NCBI GenBank assembly: GCA_026702845.1
Contig: JADCLS010000001.1
Coordinates: 744,001 to 808,000, forward strand
Origin: Candidatus Heimdallarchaeota archaeon
GTDB taxonomy: Archaea > Asgardarchaeota > Heimdallarchaeia > Heimdallarchaeales > Kariarchaeaceae
Length of the DNA stretch: 64,000 nucleotides
Direction of reading: 5' to 3'
The notes beneath the pieces are model-generated. The model did not search any database and was not told the origin of the DNA. It worked only from the letters and a program-made list of their open reading frames with translations. Positions 8,419-18,073 of the stretch are shown one piece after another (position 1 is the stretch's first letter; each line of letters starts with the position of its first letter). The translations under genes and the position numbers were made by a program.

Positions 8419-10261
8419 AATTTGCCTCTCCGTTTCCAATTACTTCTCGCATCAATTGTCTCAAATCCTTGATGATAATATCTGCTGTCTGTGTTTCACC
8501 ACTTAGTGGGTGTAGTCTGTAATCCGCCTTCCAATTTAGATGCTGATGAATCAAGTTCTCAAATTGACCGGTGAAGTTTACTTCAAAGAAGATAGTAGTT
8601 CCAGTCTCTTCTAGCAATCCCTTGATTTTCTGATAAGGTAGGGGGAAGATTTCTGAGAAGCACAACATATTCCATGTATGTGGTCCTTCTTTGTTGAGAT
8701 AATCCACTGCTTCTTGTAGAGGGCCTTGGGTACTTCCCCATGAAATCAAAGTATAATCTGCTTTCTCTTTACCATAGAACTCTGGTACTTGCATCTCTTC
8801 TCGAAGAATTTCTAATTTTCTGAAGCGTTTATTGAACATCTCCTCACGTAATTCCCAGGATTGTGGTGTACCACAGCGATTACCCGACAGTGAGTGTGAG
8901 AATTCATCATGCTCTGCACCTACTGCAATGTACATTGCATCTTTGGTTGGTGGGAATGCACGATAGGATATTCCATCAGAAGTTAGCCCATGTCTTTTGA
9001 ATACTGGTTGTTGTTCAGTTGGTCCTGTCCAGATCTTTCCCCTTCTTATCTCAACATCTAAATCAAATGGTTTGACATTCGTGGTTGATTCACTCAATGC
9101 AAAATCACTTAGTAAGATCACTGGCATCTGGTACTCATCAGCCAAGTTAAAGGCACGGACTGTCATTTCAAAAGCTTCTGCAATATTACGTGGAGCAAGA
9201 ATGATCCGTGGGCTCTCACCATGAGATAAATGGATCATTGAATTGAGATCTGCTTGCTCCATTTTAGTGGGAACTCCAGTTGCGGGACCTGCTCTCATAG
9301 AATTGACAATTACTATTGGTGTCTCAGTCATGGATGCATACCCAAAGGCCTCTCCCATCAGAGATAATCCAGGACCTGATGATGCAGTCATTGATCGTGC
9401 TCCTGCGTATGATGCACCTATACACATCATAGCTGCAGCAAGTTCATCTTCTGATTGACGTACCACAATCCCAAATTCCTTGGCATGTTTTGTCAAGTAT
9501 GTGAGAATTGATGATGCAGGTGTGATGGGATACTGAGCCAGAAATTTTAATCCAGCTGCAGCAGCTCCTATAGCAATCATCTCATTGCCACTTATAACAA
9601 GATCATTGGATTCTGTATTCTCTCCCTTCTCACAGCTTAGCTGGAGTGTGTAATTCTTTTTATAATACTCTATTCCGACTTCTATTGCCTTATAATTCAT
9701 CTCAAGAATTGAATCCTTGCCATTGAATCTTTTGATAAGTGTTTCTTTGAATATATCAATATCTAAATCCAGTAGAGCTAGCATCACGCCAACCGCAACT
9801 GTATTGGCTAGTACCTGAACTCTCATCTCAATTTCTCTGGCTAATTTGGCCATGGGTACCTCTATTACTTGAATTCTCCTAGCTTCAATATGGTTTTTCC
9901 ACTCATCCAACTGCACTTTATCTGAATTGATGACAAGTAGACCCCCATCCTTTATATCTCGTAGGTGGACTTTCAGGGCAATAGGTTGCATGGCGATCAA
10001 TAGGTCTATCCTTCTGGTGAAATAAGACAGTGGGCTGGAAGAGAATTCGATGTGCTGCCAAACATGTCCTCCTCGGATGGTACTCTGCGTTCCAGGGAAT
10101 CCATACAGATGGTATCCCAATCGATTAAGATACTTCTGTATTAGGTTTCCAGTGGATTGCAGTCCATCACCAGCTTGACCACCCCATCGCATAGAAAAAC
10201 GTTTTATCTTCTGCGAGACGTGAAATTCTGATAATGTGTCTGCCAATACTAATTCTGTCAC
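8387..10261 (-). CDS. 2-oxoacid:acceptor oxidoreductase, fused gamma-alpha subunit
   Basis: 624 residues. Residues about 20-195 are the gamma domain (RWGGQAGDGLQSTG, then GTQSTIRGG). Residues about 215-600 are the alpha pyrimidine-binding and C-terminal domains, with AQYPITPASSILTYL, VVRQSEDELAAAMMCIGAS and SSGPGLSLMGEA. The fusion is typical of archaeal 2-oxoacid:ferredoxin oxidoreductases that work with a single beta chain. Pyruvate versus 2-oxoglutarate preference cannot be read from the sequence. GTG 10261 is used; the alternative ATG 10192 would cut into the gamma motif. It is the first gene of the operon, followed by beta. Confidence 0.93.
   Translation of the reverse strand: MTELVLADTLSEFHVSQKIKRFSMRWGGQAGDGLQSTGNLIQKYLNRLGYHLYGFPGTQSTIRGGHVWQHIEFSSSPLSYFTRRIDLLIAMQPIALKVHLRDIKDGGLLVINSDKVQLDEWKNHIEARRIQVIEVPMAKLAREIEMRVQVLANTVAVGVMLALLDLDIDIFKETLIKRFNGKDSILEMNYKAIEVGIEYYKKNYTLQLSCEKGENTESNDLVISGNEMIAIGAAAAGLKFLAQYPITPASSILTYLTKHAKEFGIVVRQSEDELAAAMMCIGASYAGARSMTASSGPGLSLMGEAFGYASMTETPIVIVNSMRAGPATGVPTKMEQADLNSMIHLSHGESPRIILAPRNIAEAFEMTVRAFNLADEYQMPVILLSDFALSESTTNVKPFDLDVEIRRGKIWTGPTEQQPVFKRHGLTSDGISYRAFPPTKDAMYIAVGAEHDEFSHSLSGNRCGTPQSWELREEMFNKRFRKLEILREEMQVPEFYGKEKADYTLISWGSTQGPLQEAVDYLNKEGPHTWNMLCFSEIFPLPYQKIKGLLEETGTTIFFEVNFTGQFENLIHQHLNWKADYRLHPLSGETQTADIIIKDLRQLMREVIGNGEANYAVRQEEIRS
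8425..8431 (-). promoter_or_regulatory. Shine-Dalgarno GGAGAGG deciding the beta-subunit start
   Basis: The minus strand reads GGAGAGG six bases before ATG 8418. It lies inside the 3' end of the alpha gene, implying translational coupling. Confidence 0.6.
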
Positions 10262-10644
10262 GGAAATCTAAGCTACAATGATTATTTCTCACTTATATTT
10301 ATTGAGATGTATGCAGTTTTTTTTCTGCGCTCAAACGACAAAGAAAGCATTCTTATCCATTGAAATAGTAAATTTACTTATTTTTAGTAATTATTTTAGT
10401 ATATAAACAAGATACGTACAGGAACCCATTCTCTATTTAAGTTTTTCACGTAAGTTTGATTTTCGTACTGGTACGAATTTCTTTGCAAAAAAAAGATATT
10501 TGATCGATGCCTTTACAATTCAATAGTTGAGCAAATCATCAAGTGCTTTTGAAGTTAAAAAATAATGCTGGATTGAAATGGATAGCTAACATTGGTTTCC
10601 AACTATTAGATATTTTTATAAATGTAAAATCAAAATACATCTAT
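10262..10644. other. Intergenic region
   Basis: Divergent spacer between the oxidoreductase operon and a small membrane ORF. It is AT-rich and contains TATA-like segments (for example near 10394-10402). No further gene or clear hairpin is visible. Confidence 0.45.
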
Positions 10645-10920
10645 ATGAAACCAAGTTCCTTCAAAATCATCTATCTTACAGGCTTATTAATCGGATTTAG
10701 CATTCTTCCACTTATATCTACGTATTTATTCATATTCCAACCTAATTCTATGAATTTATTTTCCTCCATAAGTGCAATTGGATCCATATTTATTATTCCT
10801 GGCATTATTGCTATAATTTCAATAAAACCCAAAGGGTCAATCAAGACGATTATCCTATTAAGCATTGGGCTAGTTTCTCATCCAACCGATTTTTCATTTT
10901 TACATTCGTCTCTCCACTAA
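10645..10920 (+). CDS. Small membrane protein, function unknown
   Basis: 91 residues from ATG 10645; the frame is open upstream to GTG 10543, but that part lacks typical start signals. Two clear TM helices are seen (IIYLTGLLIGFSILPLIS and IGSIFIIPGIIAIISI), with a third near the C-terminus. It ends 30 bases before the HEAT-repeat gene, so the two may share a promoter. No family recognised. Confidence 0.5.
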   Translation: MKPSSFKIIYLTGLLIGFSILPLISTYLFIFQPNSMNLFSSISAIGSIFIIPGIIAIISIKPKGSIKTIILLSIGLVSHPTDFSFLHSSLH

Positions 10921-10950
10921 TGTTTTAAAAATAATTATTAGAAATTAATC

Positions 10951-11586
10951 ATGATCGATATATTATCTAAACTTGATGGAAAGTGGGAGGTAGGCTACAA
11001 ACCCAAGGATCTTGCTCAAGTTGTACTCAAGGATCTTGATTATTATCTACCTATTGTACTCGAGGGTATAGCACAGGACAAGAAGAAGCTCCAAAGTGGT
11101 TGTTCTGAGATCCTATCAATTGTATCTGAGGTGAAACCTGAAGTGATCTATCCCTATGTTGATACATTTATTAGGAATCTGAACTCCGAAAGGCCAGTTC
11201 TTAGATGGGAAGCTGTATGTACTCTTGGAAATCTAATTTCTGTTGATAATGAGAACAAAATAATTCCTCATCTCAGCAAGATAATTGAAAATTTAACAAG
11301 TGATTCAATTGTACTCAAGTTGCACAGCTTTAGAGCAATGATAAAAATAGCTATAGAGAAGAAAGAGGTGAGAGACAAGATTGTAAATGTTTCCTTGGAT
11401 CATAGAGAGTATTTTGAAGGAAATACAGTTGGATTTCTTTTTGAAGAATTCGCAAAATTGGCCCATTTGGATGGTTATAATAGAGATGCAGTTATAGCCT
11501 TACTTGAAGAATATTTGGATTCAAATGAGAAGATTTTGGCAAGAAAGTCTAAGAAGGCATTTAAAGAATTTTCTAAGAAAAAATAG
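10951..11586 (+). CDS. HEAT-repeat protein
   Basis: 211 residues made almost wholly of paired helices of about 35-40 residues. Examples are VIYPYVDTFIRNLNSE, RPVLRWEAVCTLGNLI and NKIIPHLSKIIENLTSD, typical of HEAT/armadillo solenoids. No catalytic motif or membrane segment, so it is likely a cytoplasmic protein-protein interaction module. A TATA-like TTTAAAAATA about 25 bases before the ATG suggests a nearly leaderless transcript. The end nearly abuts the convergent solute-binding-protein gene. Confidence 0.8.
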   Translation: MIDILSKLDGKWEVGYKPKDLAQVVLKDLDYYLPIVLEGIAQDKKKLQSGCSEILSIVSEVKPEVIYPYVDTFIRNLNSERPVLRWEAVCTLGNLISVDNENKIIPHLSKIIENLTSDSIVLKLHSFRAMIKIAIEKKEVRDKIVNVSLDHREYFEGNTVGFLFEEFAKLAHLDGYNRDAVIALLEEYLDSNEKILARKSKKAFKEFSKKK

Positions 11587-11588
11587 TA

Positions 11589-13379
11589 TCAGAAGTTATG
11601 AATATCTCTCCGTCTAATGAACACTATGCTGACAATTCCAAGAAATCCAAATGTAAATTCAAATGGGATATTCCAAGGGTTATTCTCATCAATCACTACA
11701 TTATCTGCTCTTGTTGTGGATATTTTATCCCACTCACAGTTACCTACTGATAGTAGAATAGGATCTAATCCTGAAATACCCTCGTAATACGCAAAATGGT
11801 CCAATGGATGTAGAATTGGAGCGACAATCTCCCAATCAAATATAAATTGTTGAAGGGCTTTGAATGCTTCAATTCGATCTTCTAGATCCATCGCAGTAGT
11901 ATAGGATTGCAGGAGAGCATTATATTCTGAATTATTGAAATTATAAAAATTATCACCATTAGGTACAATTGCCTCAGAATCATATAAGCCAGTAGGATCA
12001 AAATCAAGATCCCAACCATATCCCACAAACATGATATCAAAACCTCCTTCTGAGAATTGTGGTGGTGGTGTATCTCTATCCCATGTTCGTGGTCCAATTG
12101 TTTCCCATCCAACTGATTGATGTGAGCTGACTTCAATCCCTATTTTTGGTAATGTTTCAGCAATTAACGCTGACCACTGAGAATTCCTGACTGAATTTGG
12201 AGACATTACTGTAATATTAAAAAAGAAGGAAGTATAGTCACCATCTTCATCTTTTGTCAATATTGTATAATCAAAGCCCGCAAGTTCCATATACTCCATT
12301 GCCTTATCGATAGAGTATTCCCGGTAAGTAATACTATTATCCCATCCAATAGATACAGGTGGAACAACAGTGGCTGCAGGAATTGCCAAGCCCTCTAGAA
12401 TATCATTTGCACAATAATCTCTATTAATAATATGAGATATTGCTTTTCTAATATTATTTGCTCCTTGAATCTTATTAGAAATGTTGAGTAACTCTCCAGT
12501 TCCAAAGTAGGGATGAAGATGATTGAAGCTTACCTCTTGATGGGCAGGAGCAACAACAAAATCCTCTACTATATTATCAACATCACTCAGCTCAGATTTT
12601 CCTGCTACATACTGTGAATCAAATATATCTATCAGACCTTCTTTAAGATTGGCAATAGCTTGAGATTTCTCTGTTACTTTTTTGAACACTATCTGATCTA
12701 ACCTCACATTATCTGCATTCCAGTAATTGTAATTCTTAATTACTGTGATTTCATTATTGACAGAATCAAAACTCGAAATTTTAAATGGTCCTGCACTGAT
12801 TGCATCTGAAAGGTCTGGAGAATTCCAATCATAATCCTCAGTTAAAAGTCTCGATGAAAAATGCTCTTCAGGTTGTATTCCTATACTGAAAAGGTGATCG
12901 GCAAAGGCATATTTTGAAGATAATGTAAATGTTAACGTTTTAGAATCTATTACTTTGATAGAATCATTGGATGAGAAGTAGTTTGATAAAATGGGATAAG
13001 AAACTCGATTGATGGCCGGTGAGAGCAAAGAAGTGTAGGTGAATTTAACATCATAAGCATCCAGATCAGATCCATCTGAAAATTTCAAATTATCCTTCAG
13101 AACAAAGGTTACCACAGATCCAGTAATTGACATGGATGCTGCTAGTTCGTAATCATAGGAACGATCATGATCAATGCTTCGTGACCTCAATCCAACCTGA
13201 ACTGCAGATAACCATTGATGTGTTGCATAAGAATCAGCTGTGAATTGGCTATAATCTGAGAAATCGTAAGGTAGTGCATAGGTGATTGAATAATATTCAG
13301 GAGCAGCTGAGATTGTTGATACAGAAAATAATGAGGATGCAAGTAGGATCAATATTGACGTGCTAAGGTAATTATTCAT
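11589..13379 (-). CDS. ABC-type peptide/nickel solute-binding protein (family 5), membrane-anchored
   Basis: 596 residues with an N-terminal signal peptide (TSILILLASSLFSVSTISAA). The long body has the SBP_bac_5 pattern: SYATHQWLSAVQVGL, FVLKDNLKFSDGSDLDAYDVKFTY, an AGPFKISSFD region, and NIRKAISHIINRDY. It ends in a hydrophobic helix (FTFGFLGIVSIVFI) followed by RRRD, so the C-terminus anchors it to the membrane. It would capture oligopeptides or similar ligands outside the cell. No permease or ATPase genes adjoin it, so the transporter partner is elsewhere or it acts as a receptor. Confidence 0.9.
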   Translation of the reverse strand: MNNYLSTSILILLASSLFSVSTISAAPEYYSITYALPYDFSDYSQFTADSYATHQWLSAVQVGLRSRSIDHDRSYDYELAASMSITGSVVTFVLKDNLKFSDGSDLDAYDVKFTYTSLLSPAINRVSYPILSNYFSSNDSIKVIDSKTLTFTLSSKYAFADHLFSIGIQPEEHFSSRLLTEDYDWNSPDLSDAISAGPFKISSFDSVNNEITVIKNYNYWNADNVRLDQIVFKKVTEKSQAIANLKEGLIDIFDSQYVAGKSELSDVDNIVEDFVVAPAHQEVSFNHLHPYFGTGELLNISNKIQGANNIRKAISHIINRDYCANDILEGLAIPAATVVPPVSIGWDNSITYREYSIDKAMEYMELAGFDYTILTKDEDGDYTSFFFNITVMSPNSVRNSQWSALIAETLPKIGIEVSSHQSVGWETIGPRTWDRDTPPPQFSEGGFDIMFVGYGWDLDFDPTGLYDSEAIVPNGDNFYNFNNSEYNALLQSYTTAMDLEDRIEAFKALQQFIFDWEIVAPILHPLDHFAYYEGISGLDPILLSVGNCEWDKISTTRADNVVIDENNPWNIPFEFTFGFLGIVSIVFIRRRDIHNF

Positions 13380-13693
13380 GATATATCTTGTCTCTCTTTA
13401 AGAATAGTCTATCATAGTGGGTATTTGCGTATTAATAATATTTACTTCTAAATTTCACAAGTTTGAGATAAAGTTTTCACTATTTCTAATTTTTCTACAA
13501 GTGTATTTGATAATTTCTTCCATCATGATAATCTCAACCTTATTAAGAAGAAAGAAACGGAAGTAAGTTTCATTCTTTATCATTAATAACGTATTAGCCA
13601 GCAAGAAGGAAAGAAGAGTATCTTATATCTTATTGGCTAGTTAGATTTATCTCAATATCAACAATTATAAATTCTCGAAGCTAATTTTATACA
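13380..13693. other. Divergent promoter region
   Basis: Spacer between the solute-binding protein gene and the MBL-fold gene, transcribed away from each other. AT-rich with TATA-like runs at both ends. A loose inverted repeat TAGCCA...TGGCTA lies near 13597-13636, too weak to name. No gene seen. Confidence 0.4.
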
Positions 13694-14494
13694 ATGATTA
13701 TTTCTAAAAAATATGCAGGAATTTTGATTATTATTATCCTAGTATCGATAATTACCCTATATGTGTTGAATCCTTTTGATGAAGGGGAAATAGAGAATAA
13801 GTATGAACCTATATATGCCGAAACAATTGAATTAAATGGAGTGAAAATTGCGTGGTTAGGATTTTCAGGTATAAAATTAGAGTATAATAATATAACCGTG
13901 TATATTGATCCATTCGACATTCAAGACTCTCATCCGATATTAACTGAGGCAACATACATATTAACAACTCATAACCATCCTGACCACCATTCACATGATG
14001 ACATTCTATGGTTATCTAATAATGAGACGATATTTATTAGTTCAACTCCCTGTGATATTATTGGAGTTAGTACACAGTGGGTAGATGTGGGTGAAGTATT
14101 ACAATACCCAGATGTGATCTTTGAGTTTGTGCCAATGTATAATAAATACTCATTCACTCACCCTAAGCACCTAAATAGTACTGGAATAATAGTTGATTTC
14201 GGAGGTTTCAGACTGTATCACACTGGTGATTCAGATAGAATAGAGGAGATGAAATCCATTCGAACAGATGTGGTTTTCCATCCTGTTATGGGTACATATT
14301 ATATGTCTGCATCTGATGCAGCTTACATGATTGAAGATCTGAAGATACACTCTAACACCATTTATTCTATACCTGTTCATTATGGTCCTGAGAGTTTTGA
14401 TGAGCATGTACAAGGTGATATGGAGGATGTTGAGAGATTAATTGAACTGGCGAATTGCACAGTTGTAATACTAACTCCGTTGATCGAACATTAA
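13694..14494 (+). CDS. Membrane-anchored metallo-beta-lactamase-fold hydrolase (UlaG-like)
   Basis: 266 residues. An N-terminal TM helix (AGILIIIILVSIITLYVL) is followed by an MBL domain. It shows IAWLGFSGIKLE, YIDPF, the metal motif THNHPDHHS, and RLYHTGDSD with the bridging Asp, plus a late His in PVHYGPESF. This order fits the UlaG/UPF0173 type of metal-dependent hydrolase. The N-terminal helix suggests the catalytic domain is tethered at the membrane, likely outside. Substrate unknown. Confidence 0.87.
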   Translation: MIISKKYAGILIIIILVSIITLYVLNPFDEGEIENKYEPIYAETIELNGVKIAWLGFSGIKLEYNNITVYIDPFDIQDSHPILTEATYILTTHNHPDHHSHDDILWLSNNETIFISSTPCDIIGVSTQWVDVGEVLQYPDVIFEFVPMYNKYSFTHPKHLNSTGIIVDFGGFRLYHTGDSDRIEEMKSIRTDVVFHPVMGTYYMSASDAAYMIEDLKIHSNTIYSIPVHYGPESFDEHVQGDMEDVERLIELANCTVVILTPLIEH

Positions 14495-14502
14495 TCATGG
14501 TT

Positions 14503-14691
14503 TTATTTTGCAATAAGCAAATGATTTATCTTTTTTATATCAAATCCATTTTTGGCTAAGATAGTCAGAGCCAGGGACATTTTACCTGCATGAATACATT
14601 GCTTGTAATTTCTGCACTTACAGCTGTTTTTCTTCTCCATGATTGCAGCGATGCAAATTCCATTAATCAACTTTGTTTGTTCATCTGTCAT
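14503..14691 (-). CDS. Small Cys-rich protein, unknown
   Basis: 62 residues with ATG start. Four cysteines occur in a compact pattern (GICIAAIMEKKNSCKCRNY, then QCIHAG), followed by an amphipathic helix. The cysteines could bind zinc or an Fe-S cluster. It converges on the MBL-fold gene with 8 bases between. Length and composition are plausible for a real gene, but no family is recognised. Confidence 0.5.
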   Translation of the reverse strand: MTDEQTKLINGICIAAIMEKKNSCKCRNYKQCIHAGKMSLALTILAKNGFDIKKINHLLIAK

Positions 14692-14794
14692 TCCAAAAGA
14701 AATGGATCGAATTGCTATTTAAACAGAATCCTCACAGATTTCTGAAAGTGAATTTGATTTATATCCTCAATTTATAAAGCAATAAATTCTGAAA

Positions 14795-15391
14795 TTATAA
14801 AACAGCTATCAACCCTATTGTAATATGCGTGATGATTGGCCAGAACAGTGAATTTGATAATTTCATGATCGTTGAAAGTAATACTCCTAAAAAAAATGCA
14901 GCTATAACTAGTTGAAATGCATTATCTGTAACCAAAGATCCTGGTGCAAAATGCCATATGGCAAATCCTATACTAGAAAGTGATATGTAACCCAGGGTAT
15001 TGTCCTTGAATTGTGTATAGAATAAACCCCTAAAGACAATCTCCTCAAATATCCCATTTCCAATGGCTGTTGTTATATACATTAGCCAAAACCAAATGGT
15101 AGGCTTTGGATAACTAGTTGAAGGATCTATTCGTTGAATAAAAGAAACAATAATTGGGATAAGGATCAAAATACCCGTTTTCCAATCTAAATTTCTGTTT
15201 TGAAGGAGTTGGATTATTTCTTCTCTAGCAATTTTTAGTGAAATAATGCCCCATATAATCCAAAATGATATCAATCCAAGAAACCAACTTACTCTAATTG
15301 AGAAGAACAAGGTGAACAAATGAAAAATCGGGTACATTGTAGTAATTACTAGAATTACCATAAGGATAGTAAATTGTTGTTTTTTATTCAT
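14795..15391 (-). CDS. CPBP-family intramembrane endopeptidase
   Basis: 198 residues with six hydrophobic helices. The three motifs of the CPBP (Abi/Rce1-like) family are present in order: EEIVFRGLFY (motif 1, Glu-Glu), the FAIWHFAPG segment (motif 2 His), and THITIGL (motif 3 His). These residues form an intramembrane active site near the cytoplasmic face. Bacterial and eukaryotic relatives cleave prenylated or other membrane proteins; the target here is unknown. It stands alone. Confidence 0.87.
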   Translation of the reverse strand: MNKKQQFTILMVILVITTMYPIFHLFTLFFSIRVSWFLGLISFWIIWGIISLKIAREEIIQLLQNRNLDWKTGILILIPIIVSFIQRIDPSTSYPKPTIWFWLMYITTAIGNGIFEEIVFRGLFYTQFKDNTLGYISLSSIGFAIWHFAPGSLVTDNAFQLVIAAFFLGVLLSTIMKLSNSLFWPIITHITIGLIAVL

Positions 15392-15485
15392 AGGAGATAT
15401 GTGAGAGAAACATATTTAATTATTGATGTCTAAACCCTTTTGTAACGTCTATGGTTTCTTATCAAATGCTTATTACTTCAAAAGA

Positions 15486-16286
15486 TTATGATAAATAATT
15501 CTTGTAGATGTTTGTTATTCCTTTTTCAATCCAGTTTTCAGGATCTTTCTCAAAATATTGTAGCAGTTTTTTGTTTTCCAATACTTTTTCAAGAGGTAGC
15601 TCCGCTGCTGCACACTTGATAAGATAAGAATGAACAATCTCTAAATACTCTCTAACTTTAATCATGTAATCCTTACCCACGGGTTTTCCGTGTCCAGGTA
15701 TGATGTATTCAAAATCAATACCCTCCCAATCAGTCAATACTTTAATCCATACTTCAAGATCAGAGTCGTAATGTAGAAAATATTGGGGCCATCCTTCAAT
15801 TAAATTATCTCCAGCTATCAATATTCTCTCCTTTGGCAGATGAATATACATAGAATCATTAGTATGGCCTCCAGTTACTCGAAATATTAGCTCCTGATCT
15901 CCGATTTCATAATCATCATGGAATATTACAATAGGGGCTTGAATATCAGTATCCTCAAATTTAGTTTCGTATTGCTTCTCAAATCTTGAAATAAATTTGT
16001 CAGAAATAATCAATGCCGAATCTTGAAATTCTGCAATCTCAGCAAAATGATCTCCATTAGAATGGGTTATCACAATACTTGATTTATTTGTGTTATATCT
16101 ATCCATCATCATTTTCTTGAATTCTTTTGCTGTTACCTTAGTCATTCCAGTATCTACAAATAGTACATCCTCAGTTAGTTTTATACATATCATATTAACA
16201 TCAAAATAGTTGAGATCAGTACACAGAATTATATTTTCAGTAATCTCAGTTATTTTGTAATCTGGAGTTGTATGAAAAGTACTCAT
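15486..16286 (-). CDS. Metallo-beta-lactamase-fold hydrolase (HxNxDH variant)
   Basis: 266 residues, soluble. It shows DVLFVDTGM, the metal motif THSNGDHF (Asn where the second His usually is), VTGGHTND, ILIAGDNLIEG, and IPGHGKP. The H-x-N-x-D-H form is a known subset of MBL-fold proteins and suggests a changed first metal site. Substrate unknown. It starts at ATG 16286, divergent from CheD. Confidence 0.86.
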   Translation of the reverse strand: MSTFHTTPDYKITEITENIILCTDLNYFDVNMICIKLTEDVLFVDTGMTKVTAKEFKKMMMDRYNTNKSSIVITHSNGDHFAEIAEFQDSALIISDKFISRFEKQYETKFEDTDIQAPIVIFHDDYEIGDQELIFRVTGGHTNDSMYIHLPKERILIAGDNLIEGWPQYFLHYDSDLEVWIKVLTDWEGIDFEYIIPGHGKPVGKDYMIKVREYLEIVHSYLIKCAAAELPLEKVLENKKLLQYFEKDPENWIEKGITNIYKNYLS

Positions 16287-16406
16287 AGTTTAAATTATAG
16301 TGAATTTCTTATAACGATTATGATTTTCCTAGTTATACAACTATTGATTGCATTAATTTGTAGAGGAGAAAGTCTATTTAGCTCACTGGATATTTTAATA
16401 TGATTT

Positions 16407-17027
16407 ATGTTATTAAATTTGATCACTTCCAATATCACCTTATACAAGTATATGCAATTTCAATTAGTGTCAAATCCCAATGTATTTGACCAGATCGATC
16501 TGTTCGTCAAGGAACAAAAACCTAATGTTCATTATGCAAGGATAGGTGAAATCGTTACTGGTAACTTGAATCAAATATTAGCTGCTACAGCACTTGGAAC
16601 TTGTGTAGCGGTGATATTATATGATAGTCTAAAAAAAATAGCCGGATTGGCACACATTGCCCTTCCTTCTAGCCAAGAAATCAGTAGTCATAGCAAAGTA
16701 AAACCAGCAAAATTTGCAGATATAGCAATTCCAAATTTGATCATGATGTTAAAAGAATTGGGTGCTTGGGATCTGAAGGCCAAACTTGCCGGAGGTGCAG
16801 AAGTTGTTCGTAGGAAAGATCAAACTAAGGATCACATTGGTATACGCAATGCAGCAGTAGTAAAATCATTGCTGAAAGAACATGGAATACCAATCATTGC
16901 CCATGATCTTGGTGGACAAACAAGTAGATCTGTAAATTTCAACATTAACACAGAAGTATTGGAAATTAGGGTGGTTATAAGTGGAAAATCCTTTGAAGAA
17001 TATGGATTTGAAATATATTCTATCTAA
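16407..17027 (+). CDS. cheD: CheD-like chemoreceptor glutamine deamidase
   Basis: 206 residues from ATG 16407; ATG 16452 is an equally good start (191 residues). The CheD fold signature is clear: ALGTCVAVILYD with nucleophile Cys66, LAHIALP with His83 (17 residues later, the usual spacing), KLAGGAEV, HIGIRNAAVV, and HDLGGQTSRSV. CheD deamidates Gln residues of methyl-accepting chemotaxis proteins. The Thr before the Cys is one place off the bacterial position. No other chemotaxis or archaellum gene is in the window, so its partner is elsewhere or it deamidates another protein. Confidence 0.88.
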   Translation: MLLNLITSNITLYKYMQFQLVSNPNVFDQIDLFVKEQKPNVHYARIGEIVTGNLNQILAATALGTCVAVILYDSLKKIAGLAHIALPSSQEISSHSKVKPAKFADIAIPNLIMMLKELGAWDLKAKLAGGAEVVRRKDQTKDHIGIRNAAVVKSLLKEHGIPIIAHDLGGQTSRSVNFNINTEVLEIRVVISGKSFEEYGFEIYSI

Positions 17028-17395
17028 ACAACACAATCAAATTCTCTTGTTATATGATTGTCATCTTGAACAATTATCCAATTTCAGAAAAGACGTTTTG
17101 AAGTATTAAAAATCCAATAGTTGAGGCTATTATAACTAACCATGGGAATTCCAACTTATCAGAGCCTCCTTCTGATAGGCATTTGCGTTTAGTCGAGACT
17201 ATCTGCAAATGAAGAATTAGATGAATAAATATTTAAGATGGAGAATTCAGTTCATTTTTGATAGGATACATTGTATGGAAAATTTTGTTTGTATTCTCTT
17301 TTTCGAATCAATTATAAAATTAAAACTGATAATTTAAGAATTGCTGGATAATCCATCAATTAAAGATTTGGAGAGAGAGAATCGATAGATCAGAA
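17028..17395. other. Intergenic region with gene debris
   Basis: About 370 bases without an intact gene. It holds two short stretches matching the S41 peptidase remnant at 18074-18574: an 18-base identical run at 17192-17209 (copy at 18518-18535), and a 15-base identical core at 17347-17361 inside a longer similar stretch (copy at 18087-18101). They appear in swapped order, as expected after duplication and deletion. Confidence 0.5.
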
Positions 17396-17962
17396 TCAAT
17401 TTGGAATAATGTTTAGTTCTTTTAGAGTCTGCATATAACGTTCAATTTCAACAGAATCGTTTTCTTTCATTAATAAGGATTTATATCTCGATAGAGCGAT
17501 AAAATATCTACCATGACCTGTTGCTGCGATAATTTTTTCATTTTTGAACCGATATCTACGAATCAAGGGAAGCCTAATATCACGTTTTTTAGGGTCATTA
17601 ACAATAGCACATATATGTAATAGTATTGTATCCTCATTCTCAAAGGAATCGAGAATAGTGATATCCTTGTATATCCTTTTCGTCCATTTTAATGCTAATA
17701 CAAAATTTGATTTGCTACTATTATAAAATGGTTGAGGGTATTGTGTCTCTGAACCCTCGAATCCTAATAATTTGAGAAAAAATGGAAACATTGAATTTGC
17801 GTCTTGATGGTCTTTCTCTTGACAAGGATGTATCCAAGTATAATCAATAGTAGTGAATTGAGGATAATCTGGGTGAATATGATTTTCTAAGTCCTCCCAT
17901 CTATCTTCTCTCCAACACGCATTAAATTCTTTTATTATTTCAAGATATTTTCCGTTGGGCAT
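17396..17962 (-). CDS. NTF2/SnoaL-like protein
   Basis: 188 residues from ATG 17962. The N-terminus (KYLEIIKEFNACWREDRWED, then HIHPDYPQ) reads like the first helix and strand of the NTF2-like/SnoaL fold, and later strands are consistent with the cone-shaped sheet. No catalytic residues can be named. It sits between fragments of a decayed S41 peptidase gene on both sides. Fold call moderate, function unknown. Confidence 0.6.
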   Translation of the reverse strand: MPNGKYLEIIKEFNACWREDRWEDLENHIHPDYPQFTTIDYTWIHPCQEKDHQDANSMFPFFLKLLGFEGSETQYPQPFYNSSKSNFVLALKWTKRIYKDITILDSFENEDTILLHICAIVNDPKKRDIRLPLIRRYRFKNEKIIAATGHGRYFIALSRYKSLLMKENDSVEIERYMQTLKELNIIPN

Positions 17963-18073
17963 TCAAATCAAAGTAGAGTTATGAAGATAAAAAATAATGG
18001 CGTCTTTACTAAAAATTTGTTGAAAGTTCCATACAAGCACAGAAAAATAGTCCACAGTCCTCTACAATTTCCC

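Noticed and set aside
13597..13636. Inverted repeat TAGCCA...TGGCTA
   Set aside because: Only six-base arms with a long loop; not above chance in this AT-rich spacer.
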